From Ornithinibacter aureus (GTDB taxonomy: Bacteria; Actinomycetota; Actinomycetes; Actinomycetales; Dermatophilaceae): DNA of 64,000 nt. The notes under the pieces were generated by a model. It saw nothing but the letters and a program-made list of their open reading frames with translations. It made no database searches and was not told the DNA's origin. The stretch covers positions 3,105,623 through 3,169,622 of the forward strand of contig NZ_VMSB01000001.1 in assembly GCF_009858245.1 (NCBI RefSeq), read 5' to 3'. The translations under genes and the position numbers were made by a program. Below are positions 1 through 8,107 of the stretch, one piece after another; the first letter of the stretch is position 1; every line of letters starts with the position of its first letter.

Positions 1-111
1 CCCGATGAGTTGCTCGCGACGCTCGCGTCCGGTCATCCGGGCGCGGCTGGTCTTGGGGGGCTTGGCCGAGGCAGGGGCAGTCACCCCGTCATTGTGCCCG
101 GCTGAGTCCAT
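1..111 (-). CDS. TetR-family regulator, N-terminal fragment (cut by window edge)
   Basis: Only the first 37 codons are inside the window; the gene runs leftwards past position 1. The translation starts MDSAGHNDGV, continues through a Pro/Ala/Lys-rich tail and reaches RMTGRERREQLIG. This last stretch closely resembles the beginning of helix 1 of actinobacterial TetR-type DNA-binding domains (pattern RMTGxERREQLL). The role would be a one-component transcriptional repressor; the ligand and targets cannot be told. It faces away from the tRNA-Gln at 150. The family call rests on about 13 residues, so it is tentative. Confidence 0.55.
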   Translation of the reverse strand, partial: MDSAGHNDGVTAPASAKPPKTSRARMTGRERREQLIG

Positions 112-149
112 TACCCTCACCGTATGCCGTGCGCCGCCGTGCGCACCGG

Positions 150-228
150 TCCCCGGTTGGTCTGCTGGTAGGGCCCGCCTGACTTTGAATCAGGACAAGC
201 GACGTAGGTTCGATTCCTACCCGGGGAG
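150..228 (+). tRNA. tRNA-Gln (anticodon TTG)
   Basis: The acceptor stem TCCCCGG (150-156) pairs with CCGGGGA (221-227), with G as discriminator at 228. The anticodon stem CCTGA/TCAGG encloses loop CTTTGAA, giving anticodon TTG, which reads CAA (Gln). The T arm is GTAGG-TTCGATT-CCTAC. The variable region between 194 and 204 is about 9 nt, somewhat long, and the D stem has one weak pair. CCA is not encoded. Degenerate copies of the 3' end follow directly downstream. Confidence 0.85.
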
Positions 229-341
229 CGACACCGCACGACCGACGCAGGAGGTCGGGCGGAGGCGCGGCTCCTACCCGGGGAGCAAGGCAGACTCCTG
301 CTGGGGAGCAAGCAGTCACCCACCGGGGGAGCATCCGGCTC
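215..341 (+). repeat. Decayed repeats of the tRNA-Gln 3' end
   Basis: The 15-bp tRNA 3' segment TCCTACCCGGGGAGC at 215-229 recurs exactly at 272-286. Weaker copies follow at 295-312 (ctcctgctggggagcaag), around 320 (ccgggggagc) and near 340 (ctcctactgaggggcgagc). Such repeats could be left by past integrations into the tRNA 3' end, or by local slippage. No integrase gene is visible within the window nearby. The stretch holds no gene. Confidence 0.6.
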
Positions 342-1268
342 CTACTGAGGGGCGAGCTCTTCGATCACACGCTCAGCCCGCTCCAGCGCCTCACCCACGC
401 CGACGTCCATCGTCCCGACCCGCGGTGAGAGGTTGAGGTCGAGCAGCACCTCGGTCACCCCGTCCGCGGCCAGGGTGGCGGCGTCGGCCAGGATCTGCTC
501 CGCGGTGCCGTGGAAGGGACGGCGACCGACTCCGGGGTCGGCGGTCACCAGTTCCGGGACGACCCGCACGAGCACGCGCAGCGCGTCCGGGTCGCGGCCG
601 GCCTCGAGCGCGCCCCGTCGCACCGTCTCGATGCTGCGGCGCAGCGTCGCGGGGACGTGCTGGCTGCTCGCGATCCAGCCCTGGGCCAGCCGCCCGGCCC
701 GCTCCAGAGCAGCGTCGGCGCTCCCGCCGACGAGGAGCGCAGGGTGCGGCTGCTGAACCGGCGCCGGGCTGAGGTGGGACCTCGGCACGGTGTAGAACTC
801 ACCCTCGAACTCCACCGGGTCCTCGGTCCACAGCGCCACGAGACATTGCAGGTATTCTTCGAAACGCGCGCCCCTGCGGTGCATCGGCACCCCGGTCGCG
901 ACGTGCTCCTCGGGGAGCCAGCCCATGCCGACGCCGACGGTCAGGCGGCCGGCGGACACGGCATCCAGCGAGGCCATGCTCGAGGCCAGGAGGGCCGGGG
1001 CGGTGAACGGCGCGCAGACCGTGGCGGTGCCGAGACCGATCCGCTCGGTGTGCCCGGCGGCGACCGCGAGCGCGACGACCGGGTCGAGGACGCTGCGGTG
1101 TGACGGGCCGAGCCGACCGTCCGCGGGCCACAGCGTGCGCTGGTAGGCCCAGAGCGAGGAGTACCCCAGCTGCTCCGCGCGGCGAGCCACGTGCACCAGG
1201 TTCTCGCGGGTGGCCCACGCGCCGGAGACCGGTAGCCCGAACCCGAGCAACGGCATCCCAGCGGTCAT
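342..1268 (-). CDS. LLM-class (luciferase-like) F420-dependent oxidoreductase
   Basis: This 308-residue protein has the TIM-barrel layout of bacterial luciferase-like monooxygenases that use F420 in actinobacteria. N-terminal LGFGLPVSG forms the first strand, RIGLGTATVCAP follows near residue 78, and the family signature GRLTVGVGMGWLPEE lies near residues 107-121, followed by a substrate-side loop and PVQQPHPALLVGG. Length matches the family (280-340). The substrate is unknown; members oxidise or reduce diverse small molecules in the cytosol. It is divergent from the response regulator at 1324, with only about 55 bp between the starts. The family assignment is firm, a specific reaction is not. 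Confidence 0.85.
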   Translation of the reverse strand: MTAGMPLLGFGLPVSGAWATRENLVHVARRAEQLGYSSLWAYQRTLWPADGRLGPSHRSVLDPVVALAVAAGHTERIGLGTATVCAPFTAPALLASSMASLDAVSAGRLTVGVGMGWLPEEHVATGVPMHRRGARFEEYLQCLVALWTEDPVEFEGEFYTVPRSHLSPAPVQQPHPALLVGGSADAALERAGRLAQGWIASSQHVPATLRRSIETVRRGALEAGRDPDALRVLVRVVPELVTADPGVGRRPFHGTAEQILADAATLAADGVTEVLLDLNLSPRVGTMDVGVGEALERAERVIEELAPQ

Positions 1269-1323
1269 CGCACCACTGTGGCACGCTCGCCAGCCCCGGT
1301 CCGGGTGTGGTACCCATCAACAG

Positions 1324-2055
1324 GTGAGCCCCACCGCGGTCGAGCGTCCCGACGAGCCGAAGTCCCCTGTGGTCCTCGTCGTCGACGACGACGAGGCGAT
1401 CCGCACCGTCGTGCGCTGGCAGCTGGACTACGCCGGCTTCCGGGTCCTGGAGGCCGACGACGGGCCCTCGGCGTTGCGTCGCATCCGGGACGATCTCCCG
1501 GCGCTCGTCGTCCTCGACCTGTCCCTGCCCGGCCTCGGAGGGCTGGACGTCCTGCGCGCCGTGCGAGGAGGTCGCACCGGGCGCACCGACACCCCGGTCA
1601 TCGTGCTCTCGGGCCGCAGCGGTGAGACCGACCGCATCATCGGTCTCGACCTCGGGGCGGACGACTACCTCATCAAGCCCTTCTCGCCCGGTGAGCTCGC
1701 CGCCCGCGTCCGGTCGGTGCTGCGTCGCAGCACCCCGGAGCAGGCCGACGAGCCCGTCGTCATCGGCGGTCTGCGCCTCGAGCCAGCCGCTCGCCGCGTC
1801 CAGGTCGACGGCGTGGAGGTCGAGCTCACGCCCAAGGAGTTCGACCTGCTCGCCTTCCTCGTCGCGCACCCCCGTCAGGTCTTCACGCGCAGCCAGCTGC
1901 TCGAGCGGGTGTGGAACTCGTCCTCCGAGTGGCTGGGCGAGGCCACCGTGACCGAGCACGTGCACCGGATACGGCTGAAGCTCGAGCAGGATCCGTCGCG
2001 CCCGACCCTGCTGCGCACGGTGCGCGGCGTCGGCTACCAGCTGGTGGACCAGTGA
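1324..2055 (+). CDS. OmpR/PhoB-family response regulator
   Basis: Residues about 15-130 form a receiver domain: the acidic cluster VVDDDE, the phospho-acceptor Asp65 in VLDLSLPG, Thr/Ser in IVLSGR and Lys in LIKPFSPGEL. Residues about 145-243 form the winged-helix output domain (VELTPKEFDLLAFL ... TVTEHVHRIRLKLE ... LRTVRGVGYQL). I chose GTG 1324 because it starts just before the receiver fold; an open frame continues upstream but overlaps the opposite-strand gene's start. The stop overlaps the kinase start (GTGA), so the two are translationally coupled and form a two-component pair. The signal sensed is not evident. Confidence 0.9.
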   Translation: MSPTAVERPDEPKSPVVLVVDDDEAIRTVVRWQLDYAGFRVLEADDGPSALRRIRDDLPALVVLDLSLPGLGGLDVLRAVRGGRTGRTDTPVIVLSGRSGETDRIIGLDLGADDYLIKPFSPGELAARVRSVLRRSTPEQADEPVVIGGLRLEPAARRVQVDGVEVELTPKEFDLLAFLVAHPRQVFTRSQLLERVWNSSSEWLGEATVTEHVHRIRLKLEQDPSRPTLLRTVRGVGYQLVDQ

Positions 2056-3791
2056 GCACGGCCGAGCTACCCGACGTCAGGTCCCGGCTGCACCCCGACG
2101 ACGCCGGCGAGCTGCTCAACGGTCAGGCCAAGGTCCTGGAGCTCATCGCGGATGCCGCCCCGTTGCGCGAGGTCCTCGACGAGATCCTCGCGTCGCTCGA
2201 GCGGTTGATTCCGCAGGCCCGGTGCTCGGTGCTCCTCCTCGATCGCGTTCGGGGGACGCTGCACCACGGCTCGGCGCCCCGGCTGTCCGCGGCCTACATC
2301 GCCTCGATCGACGGGCTGGCGGTGGCTGATGGCGCGGGGTCGTGTGGAACGGCCGCGGCCCGCAACGAGGCCGTCGTGGCGTTCGACGTGCGCCGTGACC
2401 CGCGGTGGGTGGACTTTCGTGGCCACGCCGAGGCGGCCGGTCTGCGCAGCTGCTGGTCGACACCGATCGTGGGTCGCGACGGGATGCCGGTCGGCACGTT
2501 CGCCGTCTACCACCCCCTCCCGCACCGTCCCGCCGCCCGTGAGCGGCTGCTCGTCGACCGGTTCACCCACCTCGCCTCGGTGGCCATCGACCACGCCGGA
2601 CTCATCGGCGACCTGGTCGCGAGCGAGGAGCGCTTCCGCAGGTCCTTCGACGACAACTCCCTGGGCATGGCGCTCCTCGGGCTCGACCGCACCATCGCGC
2701 GGACCAACACGGCGCTCGCGGCGCTGAACCCCGGTGGGGATCCCCTGGTCGGGTGCCGGCTCGCCGACGTCGTGACGCCGACGACCGGCTCGCTGGAGGC
2801 CCGGTTCGACGACCTGGACCGCGACGGTGCCACCCCGGTGGTCTTCGAGGCGGTCCTGCACGGCGGGGAAGCGCACGACAGCCACCGTGAGGTCCAGGTG
2901 GAGGTGACCGTCTCCCTCCTGCCCGCTCGCAACGGCCACCCGGCCCAGTACGTCGTCAACGTCTTCGACCTCACCGAACGGCGTGCCGCCGAGCGTGATC
3001 GGCGGGCCCGGCTCGAGGCCGAGACCGCCCGCAGGACGGCCGAGGAGCACTCACACGCGAAGTCCGAGCTGTTGGCCGCGGTCGGCCACGAGGCCCGCAC
3101 CCCCATCCAGGCCATCGTCGGCTTCGCCGAGCTGCTCGGCACCATCGACCTCGACGAGGCACAGCGACGCGAGGCGCTGGGCCACATCAGCGCGGCTGCG
3201 GGGCACGTCATGGACCTGCTCGCCGAGGTGCTCGACCTCAGCCGGGTCGAGGCCGGTGTCCTCCCGATCGCCGTCGAGCCGGTGGTGCTGCGCGACGTCG
3301 TCTCGGAGGTCTTCGCGCTGCTGTCGACCAGGGCGGACCACCGCGAGGTCCGGCTCTCCCACCACCTCGCGGACGACGTCGTGCTCGCCGACCGCCGCCG
3401 GTTGCGGCAGGTACTGCTGAACCTCGTGGGCAACTCGATCCGCCACGGCAGGTCCGGCGGGCACGTCGTGGTCCGCCGGGGCGCCGAGGCCCTTGGTGGG
3501 GGTGACGGCTGGGTGGTGACGAGCGTCGACGACGACGGACCCGGCATCCCCGCCGACTTCCTCCCGCGCGCCTTCACCTCCTTCGCGAGACCGGATGCCG
3601 TGTCGGTCCCGTCGTCGGCGCCACCCGCCGCCTCCTCGCAGGACTACCCGGAGGAGAGCATCGGCCTGGGGCTCGGGCTGTCGCGGGGACTGGCCCATGC
3701 GATGGGCGGCGAGCTCACGGTGGGGCACTCGGGCCCGGACGGGACGTCGATGGTGCTGAGGCTCCCTGCGGCTGGGGGCAGCGGGCACTGA
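2052..3791 (+). CDS. GAF-PAS sensor histidine kinase
   Basis: GTG 2052 overlaps the regulator's stop. The 579-residue protein lacks obvious membrane segments and is probably cytosolic. A GAF-like domain spans about residues 35-190 (SVLLLD ... SCWSTPIVGRDG ... GTFAVYHP), a PAS-like domain about 195-315, then an Ala/Arg/Glu-rich linker helix. The dimerisation/phosphoacceptor domain has H-box GHEARTP with His346. The ATPase domain shows the N-box LNLVGNSIRHG, G1 box DDDGPGIP and G2 box GLGLGLSRG. It should autophosphorylate His346 and pass phosphate to Asp65 of the partner at 1324. The ligand of GAF/PAS is unknown. Confidence 0.9.
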   Translation: MSTAELPDVRSRLHPDDAGELLNGQAKVLELIADAAPLREVLDEILASLERLIPQARCSVLLLDRVRGTLHHGSAPRLSAAYIASIDGLAVADGAGSCGTAAARNEAVVAFDVRRDPRWVDFRGHAEAAGLRSCWSTPIVGRDGMPVGTFAVYHPLPHRPAARERLLVDRFTHLASVAIDHAGLIGDLVASEERFRRSFDDNSLGMALLGLDRTIARTNTALAALNPGGDPLVGCRLADVVTPTTGSLEARFDDLDRDGATPVVFEAVLHGGEAHDSHREVQVEVTVSLLPARNGHPAQYVVNVFDLTERRAAERDRRARLEAETARRTAEEHSHAKSELLAAVGHEARTPIQAIVGFAELLGTIDLDEAQRREALGHISAAAGHVMDLLAEVLDLSRVEAGVLPIAVEPVVLRDVVSEVFALLSTRADHREVRLSHHLADDVVLADRRRLRQVLLNLVGNSIRHGRSGGHVVVRRGAEALGGGDGWVVTSVDDDGPGIPADFLPRAFTSFARPDAVSVPSSAPPAASSQDYPEESIGLGLGLSRGLAHAMGGELTVGHSGPDGTSMVLRLPAAGGSGH

Positions 3792-3819
3792 GCAGGGGGC
3801 ACGAGGCCCTGGCGCGAGG

Positions 3820-4251
3820 TCAGTCCTGCTCGGCGGCCGCCCACCCCGTGACACCGACGATCCGGCACACGAGCACGCGGTGGAAGGGTTTGTCGGCGTA
3901 CTGGGGCACTGCGTCCGCCAGTGCGTCGGCGAGCTCGTCGAGCAGGGCGGGTGGCGGGTCGGGCACGTGCTCCAGCTGGGCGCGCACCCACCACAGCCGG
4001 GACCAGTCCTGCGTCTCCCAGTGCTCGACGAGGAGCGAGCCCCGGGGGTCGGCCGCGAGGTTGTCCTCGCGCTGCAGGCGCGAGGACGCCTTGGGCTTGA
4101 CGCGGTCGATCGGCACCCCGACGTGGCCATCCGCGCTCACGGCGAACACGACGGGCTGGGGGTCCGGGCCCCGCTCGGGGTGCAGGGTGCAGAGCACGCC
4201 GTGCACCTGCGCACCCAGACGGCTGCGCGCTTGCTCGTCGGACAACCTCAT
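3820..4251 (-). CDS. PPOX-class F420-dependent flavin/deazaflavin-binding protein
   Basis: This 143-residue split-barrel protein resembles the pyridoxamine-5'-phosphate-oxidase-like F420-binding family of actinobacteria (Rv0121-like). Recognisable pieces are MRLSDEQARSRL at the start, HGVLCTLHPERGPDPQPVVFAV, GHVGVPIDRVKPK, LQREDNLAADPRGSLLVEHW and SRLWWVRAQLEHV. ATG 4251 is chosen because the conserved fold begins there; an upstream in-frame ATG at 4317 would add a tail without similarity. Role: small-molecule redox with F420; substrate unknown. It is divergent from the acyl-CoA ligase at 4398. Confidence 0.75.
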   Translation of the reverse strand: MRLSDEQARSRLGAQVHGVLCTLHPERGPDPQPVVFAVSADGHVGVPIDRVKPKASSRLQREDNLAADPRGSLLVEHWETQDWSRLWWVRAQLEHVPDPPPALLDELADALADAVPQYADKPFHRVLVCRIVGVTGWAAAEQD

Positions 4252-4362
4252 GTCGGGCCTCCCGGATCGTCGCGGCCACGTGCTCACGGCACGGTCCTGC
4301 CGCCGTGGAGCGCCCATGCTAGGGCGGGATTCTCATCGTGGGATCAACGTCGCGCGTACCCC

Positions 4363-4391
4363 TTGACGCGCGCAGCGTCGGCGGAGATGTT
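4363..4391 (+). promoter_or_regulatory. Candidate leaderless promoter of the acyl-CoA ligase
   Basis: A TTGACG box (4363-4368), a 17-bp spacer and GATGTT (4386-4391) end six bases before ATG 4398. The spacing suits a leaderless transcript starting at or near the A of the ATG. This is by inspection only. Confidence 0.4.
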
Positions 4392-4397
4392 GGCCGC

Positions 4398-5930
4398 ATG
4401 AACCTCGCCACGTGGATCGCGCGCAACGGGCGCCGGCTGCCAGACTCCCCGGCGATGGCCGTCGGCGACCGGGTGCAGGCGACCTGGGCCGAGTTCGCGG
4501 CGCGCGTCGCAGCCGCTGCGGGGGGCTTGCGCGACGAGCACGGACTCGCCCCGGGGGCCCGCGTCGCGATCGTCATGAACAACCGGCCCGAGTACCTCGA
4601 GGCCCAGTTCGCGATCTGGCACGCGGGCCTCGTCGCGGTTCCCGTCAACGCGCGGCTGCACCCCGAGGAGATCGCCTACATCCTCGACCACAGCGGTACC
4701 TCCCTCGTGATCACCGACGAGGAGCACGTCGCAGCCGTCGCACCGCTGCGGGATGCCGTGGATGCCGTGCAGGCCGTGGTGCTCGCGCCGGGACCTGACT
4801 GGCAGCGACTCACGAGCGCGGCGCCGGTGAGGGTGGTCGAGCGCGGTCCTGACGATCCGGCGTGGCTGTTCTACACGAGCGGGACCACCGGGCGGCCCAA
4901 GGGCGCCACCCTCACCCAAGGCAACCTGCTCATGGCCTCGCTCAGCTACTTCGCCGACATCGGCCCGGTTGCGGCCCACGACAGCGTGCTGCACGCCGCG
5001 CCGCTGTCCCACGGTTCCGGGCTCTACGGGCTTCCCCACGTGGCCAAGGGTGCGGTGAGCGTCTTCCCGTCGGGCGGGGCCCTCACCGGGGGCGAGCTCG
5101 CGGGCCTGCTCGCGTGCTGGCCGGGGATGTCCTTCTTCGCGGCACCAATCATGGTCAAGCGCCTCGCGGGTGACCCCGCGCTCGCGGGCGCCGACCTCAC
5201 CGGGCTGAAGACCATCATCTACGGCGGCGCCCCGATGTACCTGCCCGACCTGGAGGCCGCCCTGAGCACCTTCGGGCCGCGCCTGGCGCAGATCTACGGG
5301 CAGGGCGAGACGCCGATGACGATCACCGCCCTGTCCGTGGCGGACCACGCCGACCGGGAGCACCCGCGGTGGCAGGCGAGGATGCAGGGGGTCGGTTCCA
5401 CCCGCACGGACGTCGAGGTGCGGGTCGTCGACCATGACGACCACGACCTGCCCGCGGGCGAAGCGGGCGAGGTGGTGGTGCGTGGCGGGGTCGTCATGGC
5501 CGGGTACTGGGACCAGCCCGACGAGACCGCACACACCCTTCGCGGCGGCTGGCTGCATACCGGCGACATCGGCAGCTTCGACGACGAGGGCTACCTCACG
5601 CTGCACGACCGCTCCAAGGACGTCATCATCAGCGGAGGGATGAACATCTACCCGCGGGAGGTCGAGGACGCGCTCATGCACCACCCACGAGTGCAGTCCG
5701 TGGCCGTTGTCGGGCGCCCGGACCCCGAGTGGGGTGAGGCCGTGGTGGCCTTCGTCGTCCTCGCGGGTGGTGACGAGCCACCGCCCGCGCTCGAGGAGCT
5801 CGACCGGACGTGCACCGAGCGTATCGCCCGCTACAAGCGTCCGAAGGAGTACCACCTCGTGAACACCCTGCCGACGAACAACTACGGGAAGGTCCTCAAG
5901 CGCGAGCTGCGCCGGCAGCTCGGGCGTTGA
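4398..5930 (+). CDS. Acyl-CoA synthetase / class I adenylate-forming ligase
   Basis: This 510-residue enzyme should activate a carboxylic acid with ATP and transfer it to CoA. The P-loop YTSGTTGRPKG lies near residues 159-169, the A5-type motif IYGQGETPM near 300, and HTGDIG at 387-392 with Asp390 for ribose binding. The hinge/A8 region is DRSKDVIISGGMNIYPREVE, and the catalytic Lys498 is in NNYGKVLKREL. Length is right for the family. ATG 4398 is preceded by a promoter-like sequence rather than a Shine-Dalgarno. Chain-length preference cannot be read; fatty or aromatic acids are both possible. Confidence 0.88.
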   Translation: MNLATWIARNGRRLPDSPAMAVGDRVQATWAEFAARVAAAAGGLRDEHGLAPGARVAIVMNNRPEYLEAQFAIWHAGLVAVPVNARLHPEEIAYILDHSGTSLVITDEEHVAAVAPLRDAVDAVQAVVLAPGPDWQRLTSAAPVRVVERGPDDPAWLFYTSGTTGRPKGATLTQGNLLMASLSYFADIGPVAAHDSVLHAAPLSHGSGLYGLPHVAKGAVSVFPSGGALTGGELAGLLACWPGMSFFAAPIMVKRLAGDPALAGADLTGLKTIIYGGAPMYLPDLEAALSTFGPRLAQIYGQGETPMTITALSVADHADREHPRWQARMQGVGSTRTDVEVRVVDHDDHDLPAGEAGEVVVRGGVVMAGYWDQPDETAHTLRGGWLHTGDIGSFDDEGYLTLHDRSKDVIISGGMNIYPREVEDALMHHPRVQSVAVVGRPDPEWGEAVVAFVVLAGGDEPPPALEELDRTCTERIARYKRPKEYHLVNTLPTNNYGKVLKRELRRQLGR

Positions 5931-5945
5931 GCAAACCATGATGAT

Positions 5946-5967
5946 CGAGGGCCTTGCGGGCCCCTCG
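5946..5967 (+). terminator. Hairpin after the acyl-CoA ligase
   Basis: CGAGGGCC pairs with GGCCCCTCG (one bulged C) around a short loop, 15 bp after the stop at 5930. There is no T-tract, as is common for actinobacterial hairpins. Whether it terminates transcription is untested. Confidence 0.4.
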
Positions 5968-6060
5968 CGGCACTGTGTTGGGTACCAGACAAGGGTCGGC
6001 TCGGACCGGAAAGGCTCGAGCCGGCCCGGCCACGACCCGCCCCGAGGAGATGTGTGACCG

Positions 6061-7047
6061 ATGAAGCTCGCCCTCTACCTGCCCACCTTCCGCAACCACG
6101 TCACCGTCCAGGAGCTCGCAGACCTCACCGACCTGGCTGAGGAGCTCGACTTCGACTCCGTCTGGACGCTCGACCGCGTCATCGTCCCCGAGGCGTCCGA
6201 CCGCGGCGAGCTCCAGTACTCCTTCGGGATGATGAAGGAGTTCCCCACCCAGCTGCCGGTCGAGTCGCGCGGCCAGTGGTTCCAAGGCTGGCCCCTCCTG
6301 CCGTGGCTGGCCGCCCGCACCGAGAAGCTGCGGATCGGCATGAGCATCACGAACACCCCCTTCCGCGGTCCGGGGGTCTTCGCGGCCGAGTGCGCGACGA
6401 TCGACCAGTTGTCCAACGGTCGGCTCAACGTCGGCATCGGGGCGGGCTGGATGCCGGAGGAGTTCGCCGCCGCGAGCGCCGCCGACAAGTTCCCCCGTCG
6501 CCACGCCCACGTCCGCGAGACCATCGAGATCTGCAAGGGCATCTGGACCAACGAGCTGTTCGAGTACCACGGCGAGTTCGCCGACTTCGAGCCCTCCGGC
6601 TTCGGCCACAAGCCCGTGCAGCAGCCGCACCCGCCCATCTACTTCAGCGGCCTGCGTGACCCGAAGCGTTCCGCGAACCGGGTCGCCAAGTACGGCCTGG
6701 CGGGCTGGATCGGCATCCAGGACACCCCGCGCGAGCTCACCGAGTGGCGCACCGCCATCGCCGGCGAGCTCGAGGAGCTCGGCAAGTCGATCGACGACCT
6801 CGACATGTGCAGCATGATCTGGTTCACCATCACCGACGAGGACGTCGACCAGACCGACAACGGCAAGGTCTCCAACATCCTGGTCGGCAGTGAGCGCCAG
6901 ATCGCCGACATGCTCAAGCGCTACAAGGAGGCGGGGTTGACGATGCCGCTGCTGTGGCCGCCGTTCGCGGACGTTCCCGTGTCCAAGACGCTCGATGACC
7001 TCAAGCGCCTCAGGAACGACATCATGCCCCTGGTCGACGCCTCCTGA
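6061..7047 (+). CDS. LLM-class F420-dependent oxidoreductase
   Basis: A second luciferase-like F420 enzyme, 328 residues, not closely alike to the one at 342. It begins MKLALYLPTFRNHVTVQEL and carries LRIGMSITNTPFRGP and the signature GRLNVGIGAGWMPEEF near residues 120-135, then KPVQQPHPPIYFSG. A Shine-Dalgarno (gaggag) lies 10 bp upstream of ATG 6061. Charged residues (Asp, Glu, Lys) are common, which suggests a soluble cytosolic protein. The substrate is unknown. The DMT permease follows 24 bp later in the same direction and may be co-transcribed. Confidence 0.85.
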   Translation: MKLALYLPTFRNHVTVQELADLTDLAEELDFDSVWTLDRVIVPEASDRGELQYSFGMMKEFPTQLPVESRGQWFQGWPLLPWLAARTEKLRIGMSITNTPFRGPGVFAAECATIDQLSNGRLNVGIGAGWMPEEFAAASAADKFPRRHAHVRETIEICKGIWTNELFEYHGEFADFEPSGFGHKPVQQPHPPIYFSGLRDPKRSANRVAKYGLAGWIGIQDTPRELTEWRTAIAGELEELGKSIDDLDMCSMIWFTITDEDVDQTDNGKVSNILVGSERQIADMLKRYKEAGLTMPLLWPPFADVPVSKTLDDLKRLRNDIMPLVDAS

Positions 7048-7071
7048 CCGGCATCGACCAGAGGTCTGGGA

Positions 7072-8037
7072 GTGCCGTCGATGGCGACCGGCCGCAGTGG
7101 TGACCGCACGTGGCTCGTCGCCATCGCGGCATCCCTGTGGGGAGTGTCGTCGCTGTGGCGCGGTCCGCTCGCCCGCGAGTACGCCTCGCTCACGATCGTG
7201 TTCTGGGAGCACCTCGTGCTCACCGTGTTCACCCTGTGGTGGTTGGTGCCGGCGGTGCGCCGCCTGGCGGTGGCGTCGACCCGCACGAAGCTCAGCGTGC
7301 TCGTCATCGGCGTCGGGTCCTCGGCCCTCGCGACGGTGATGTTCACCGCGGCATTCGGCCTCGGGGACCCGATCACGCCTCAGGTGCTCCAGAAGCTCCA
7401 GCCCCTCATCGCCATCGCCCTTGCGGCGATGCTTCTGGGGGAGCGGCTGCGACGCAGCTACCTGTTCTTCGTCGCTCCCGCCCTCGTGGGGGCTTGGCTG
7501 CTCGCCTTCAAGGAGCCCCTGGCGGTGACGGTCTCCAGTGCCCAGGCGGCGCTGCTCGCGCTCGGTGCCGCGGCGCTGTGGGCGGCGGGGACGGTGCTCG
7601 GCCGGGCCGCGAGCGCCGAACTGCGCTTCTCGGACCTCACCGCCCTGCGGTTCGCCCTGGGTCTGCTCGCGTTGACGGTGACGGCTGCGGTGACCGGCAC
7701 CCCACTGGCGGTCGGCAGTGACGCCGCGCTCAACATCGTCCTGCTCGCGCTCTTCCCGGGGCTGCTCGCGTTGGCGCTGTACTACCGGGGGCTGGGCCGC
7801 ACCCCGGCGTCGAGGGCCACGCTCGCGGAACTGACTTTCCCGCTCACGGCCGTGGTCGTCGGGGTCGCGGCGCTCGGTGCCCGGCCGACCCCTTCGCAGT
7901 GGCTCGGGTTTGTCATCGTCCTGGTCTGTGTGGTCTCGCTGGCCCTGCACGAGCAGCGCAGCGAGCGTCCTGCGGTGGCGGTCCCCGACGACGCCCGGGA
8001 AGCGTTGGGAGCCGGCGTCGGGGCCAGGCGGACCTGA
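7072..8037 (+). CDS. EamA/DMT-family permease
   Basis: About 320 residues with roughly ten hydrophobic segments arranged as two EamA repeats. The first begins WLVAIAASLWGVSSLW; the second begins near residue 160 (AALLALGAAALWAAGTVLGRAAS). The inner loop motif LQPLIAIALAAMLLGERLRR at the end of repeat 1 is typical for these ten-helix metabolite exporters. GTG 7072 or ATG 7081 could be the start. The substrate is unknown; members export amino acids, nucleosides or drugs. The C-terminal 30 residues are hydrophilic. It lies between an F420 oxidoreductase and uppP. Confidence 0.85.
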   Translation: MPSMATGRSGDRTWLVAIAASLWGVSSLWRGPLAREYASLTIVFWEHLVLTVFTLWWLVPAVRRLAVASTRTKLSVLVIGVGSSALATVMFTAAFGLGDPITPQVLQKLQPLIAIALAAMLLGERLRRSYLFFVAPALVGAWLLAFKEPLAVTVSSAQAALLALGAAALWAAGTVLGRAASAELRFSDLTALRFALGLLALTVTAAVTGTPLAVGSDAALNIVLLALFPGLLALALYYRGLGRTPASRATLAELTFPLTAVVVGVAALGARPTPSQWLGFVIVLVCVVSLALHEQRSERPAVAVPDDAREALGAGVGARRT

Positions 8038-8107
8038 CCCGGGCGAGGGCCCTGGAGAGCGGACGTCGTGTCCGGGGGATCGAGGCCGCTGTGTCACGAT
8101 GGGCCGT

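Noticed and set aside
1210-1323. In-frame upstream extension of the response regulator
   Set aside because: The added residues have no similarity, and they overlap the start of the divergent oxidoreductase; GTG 1324 fits the receiver fold.
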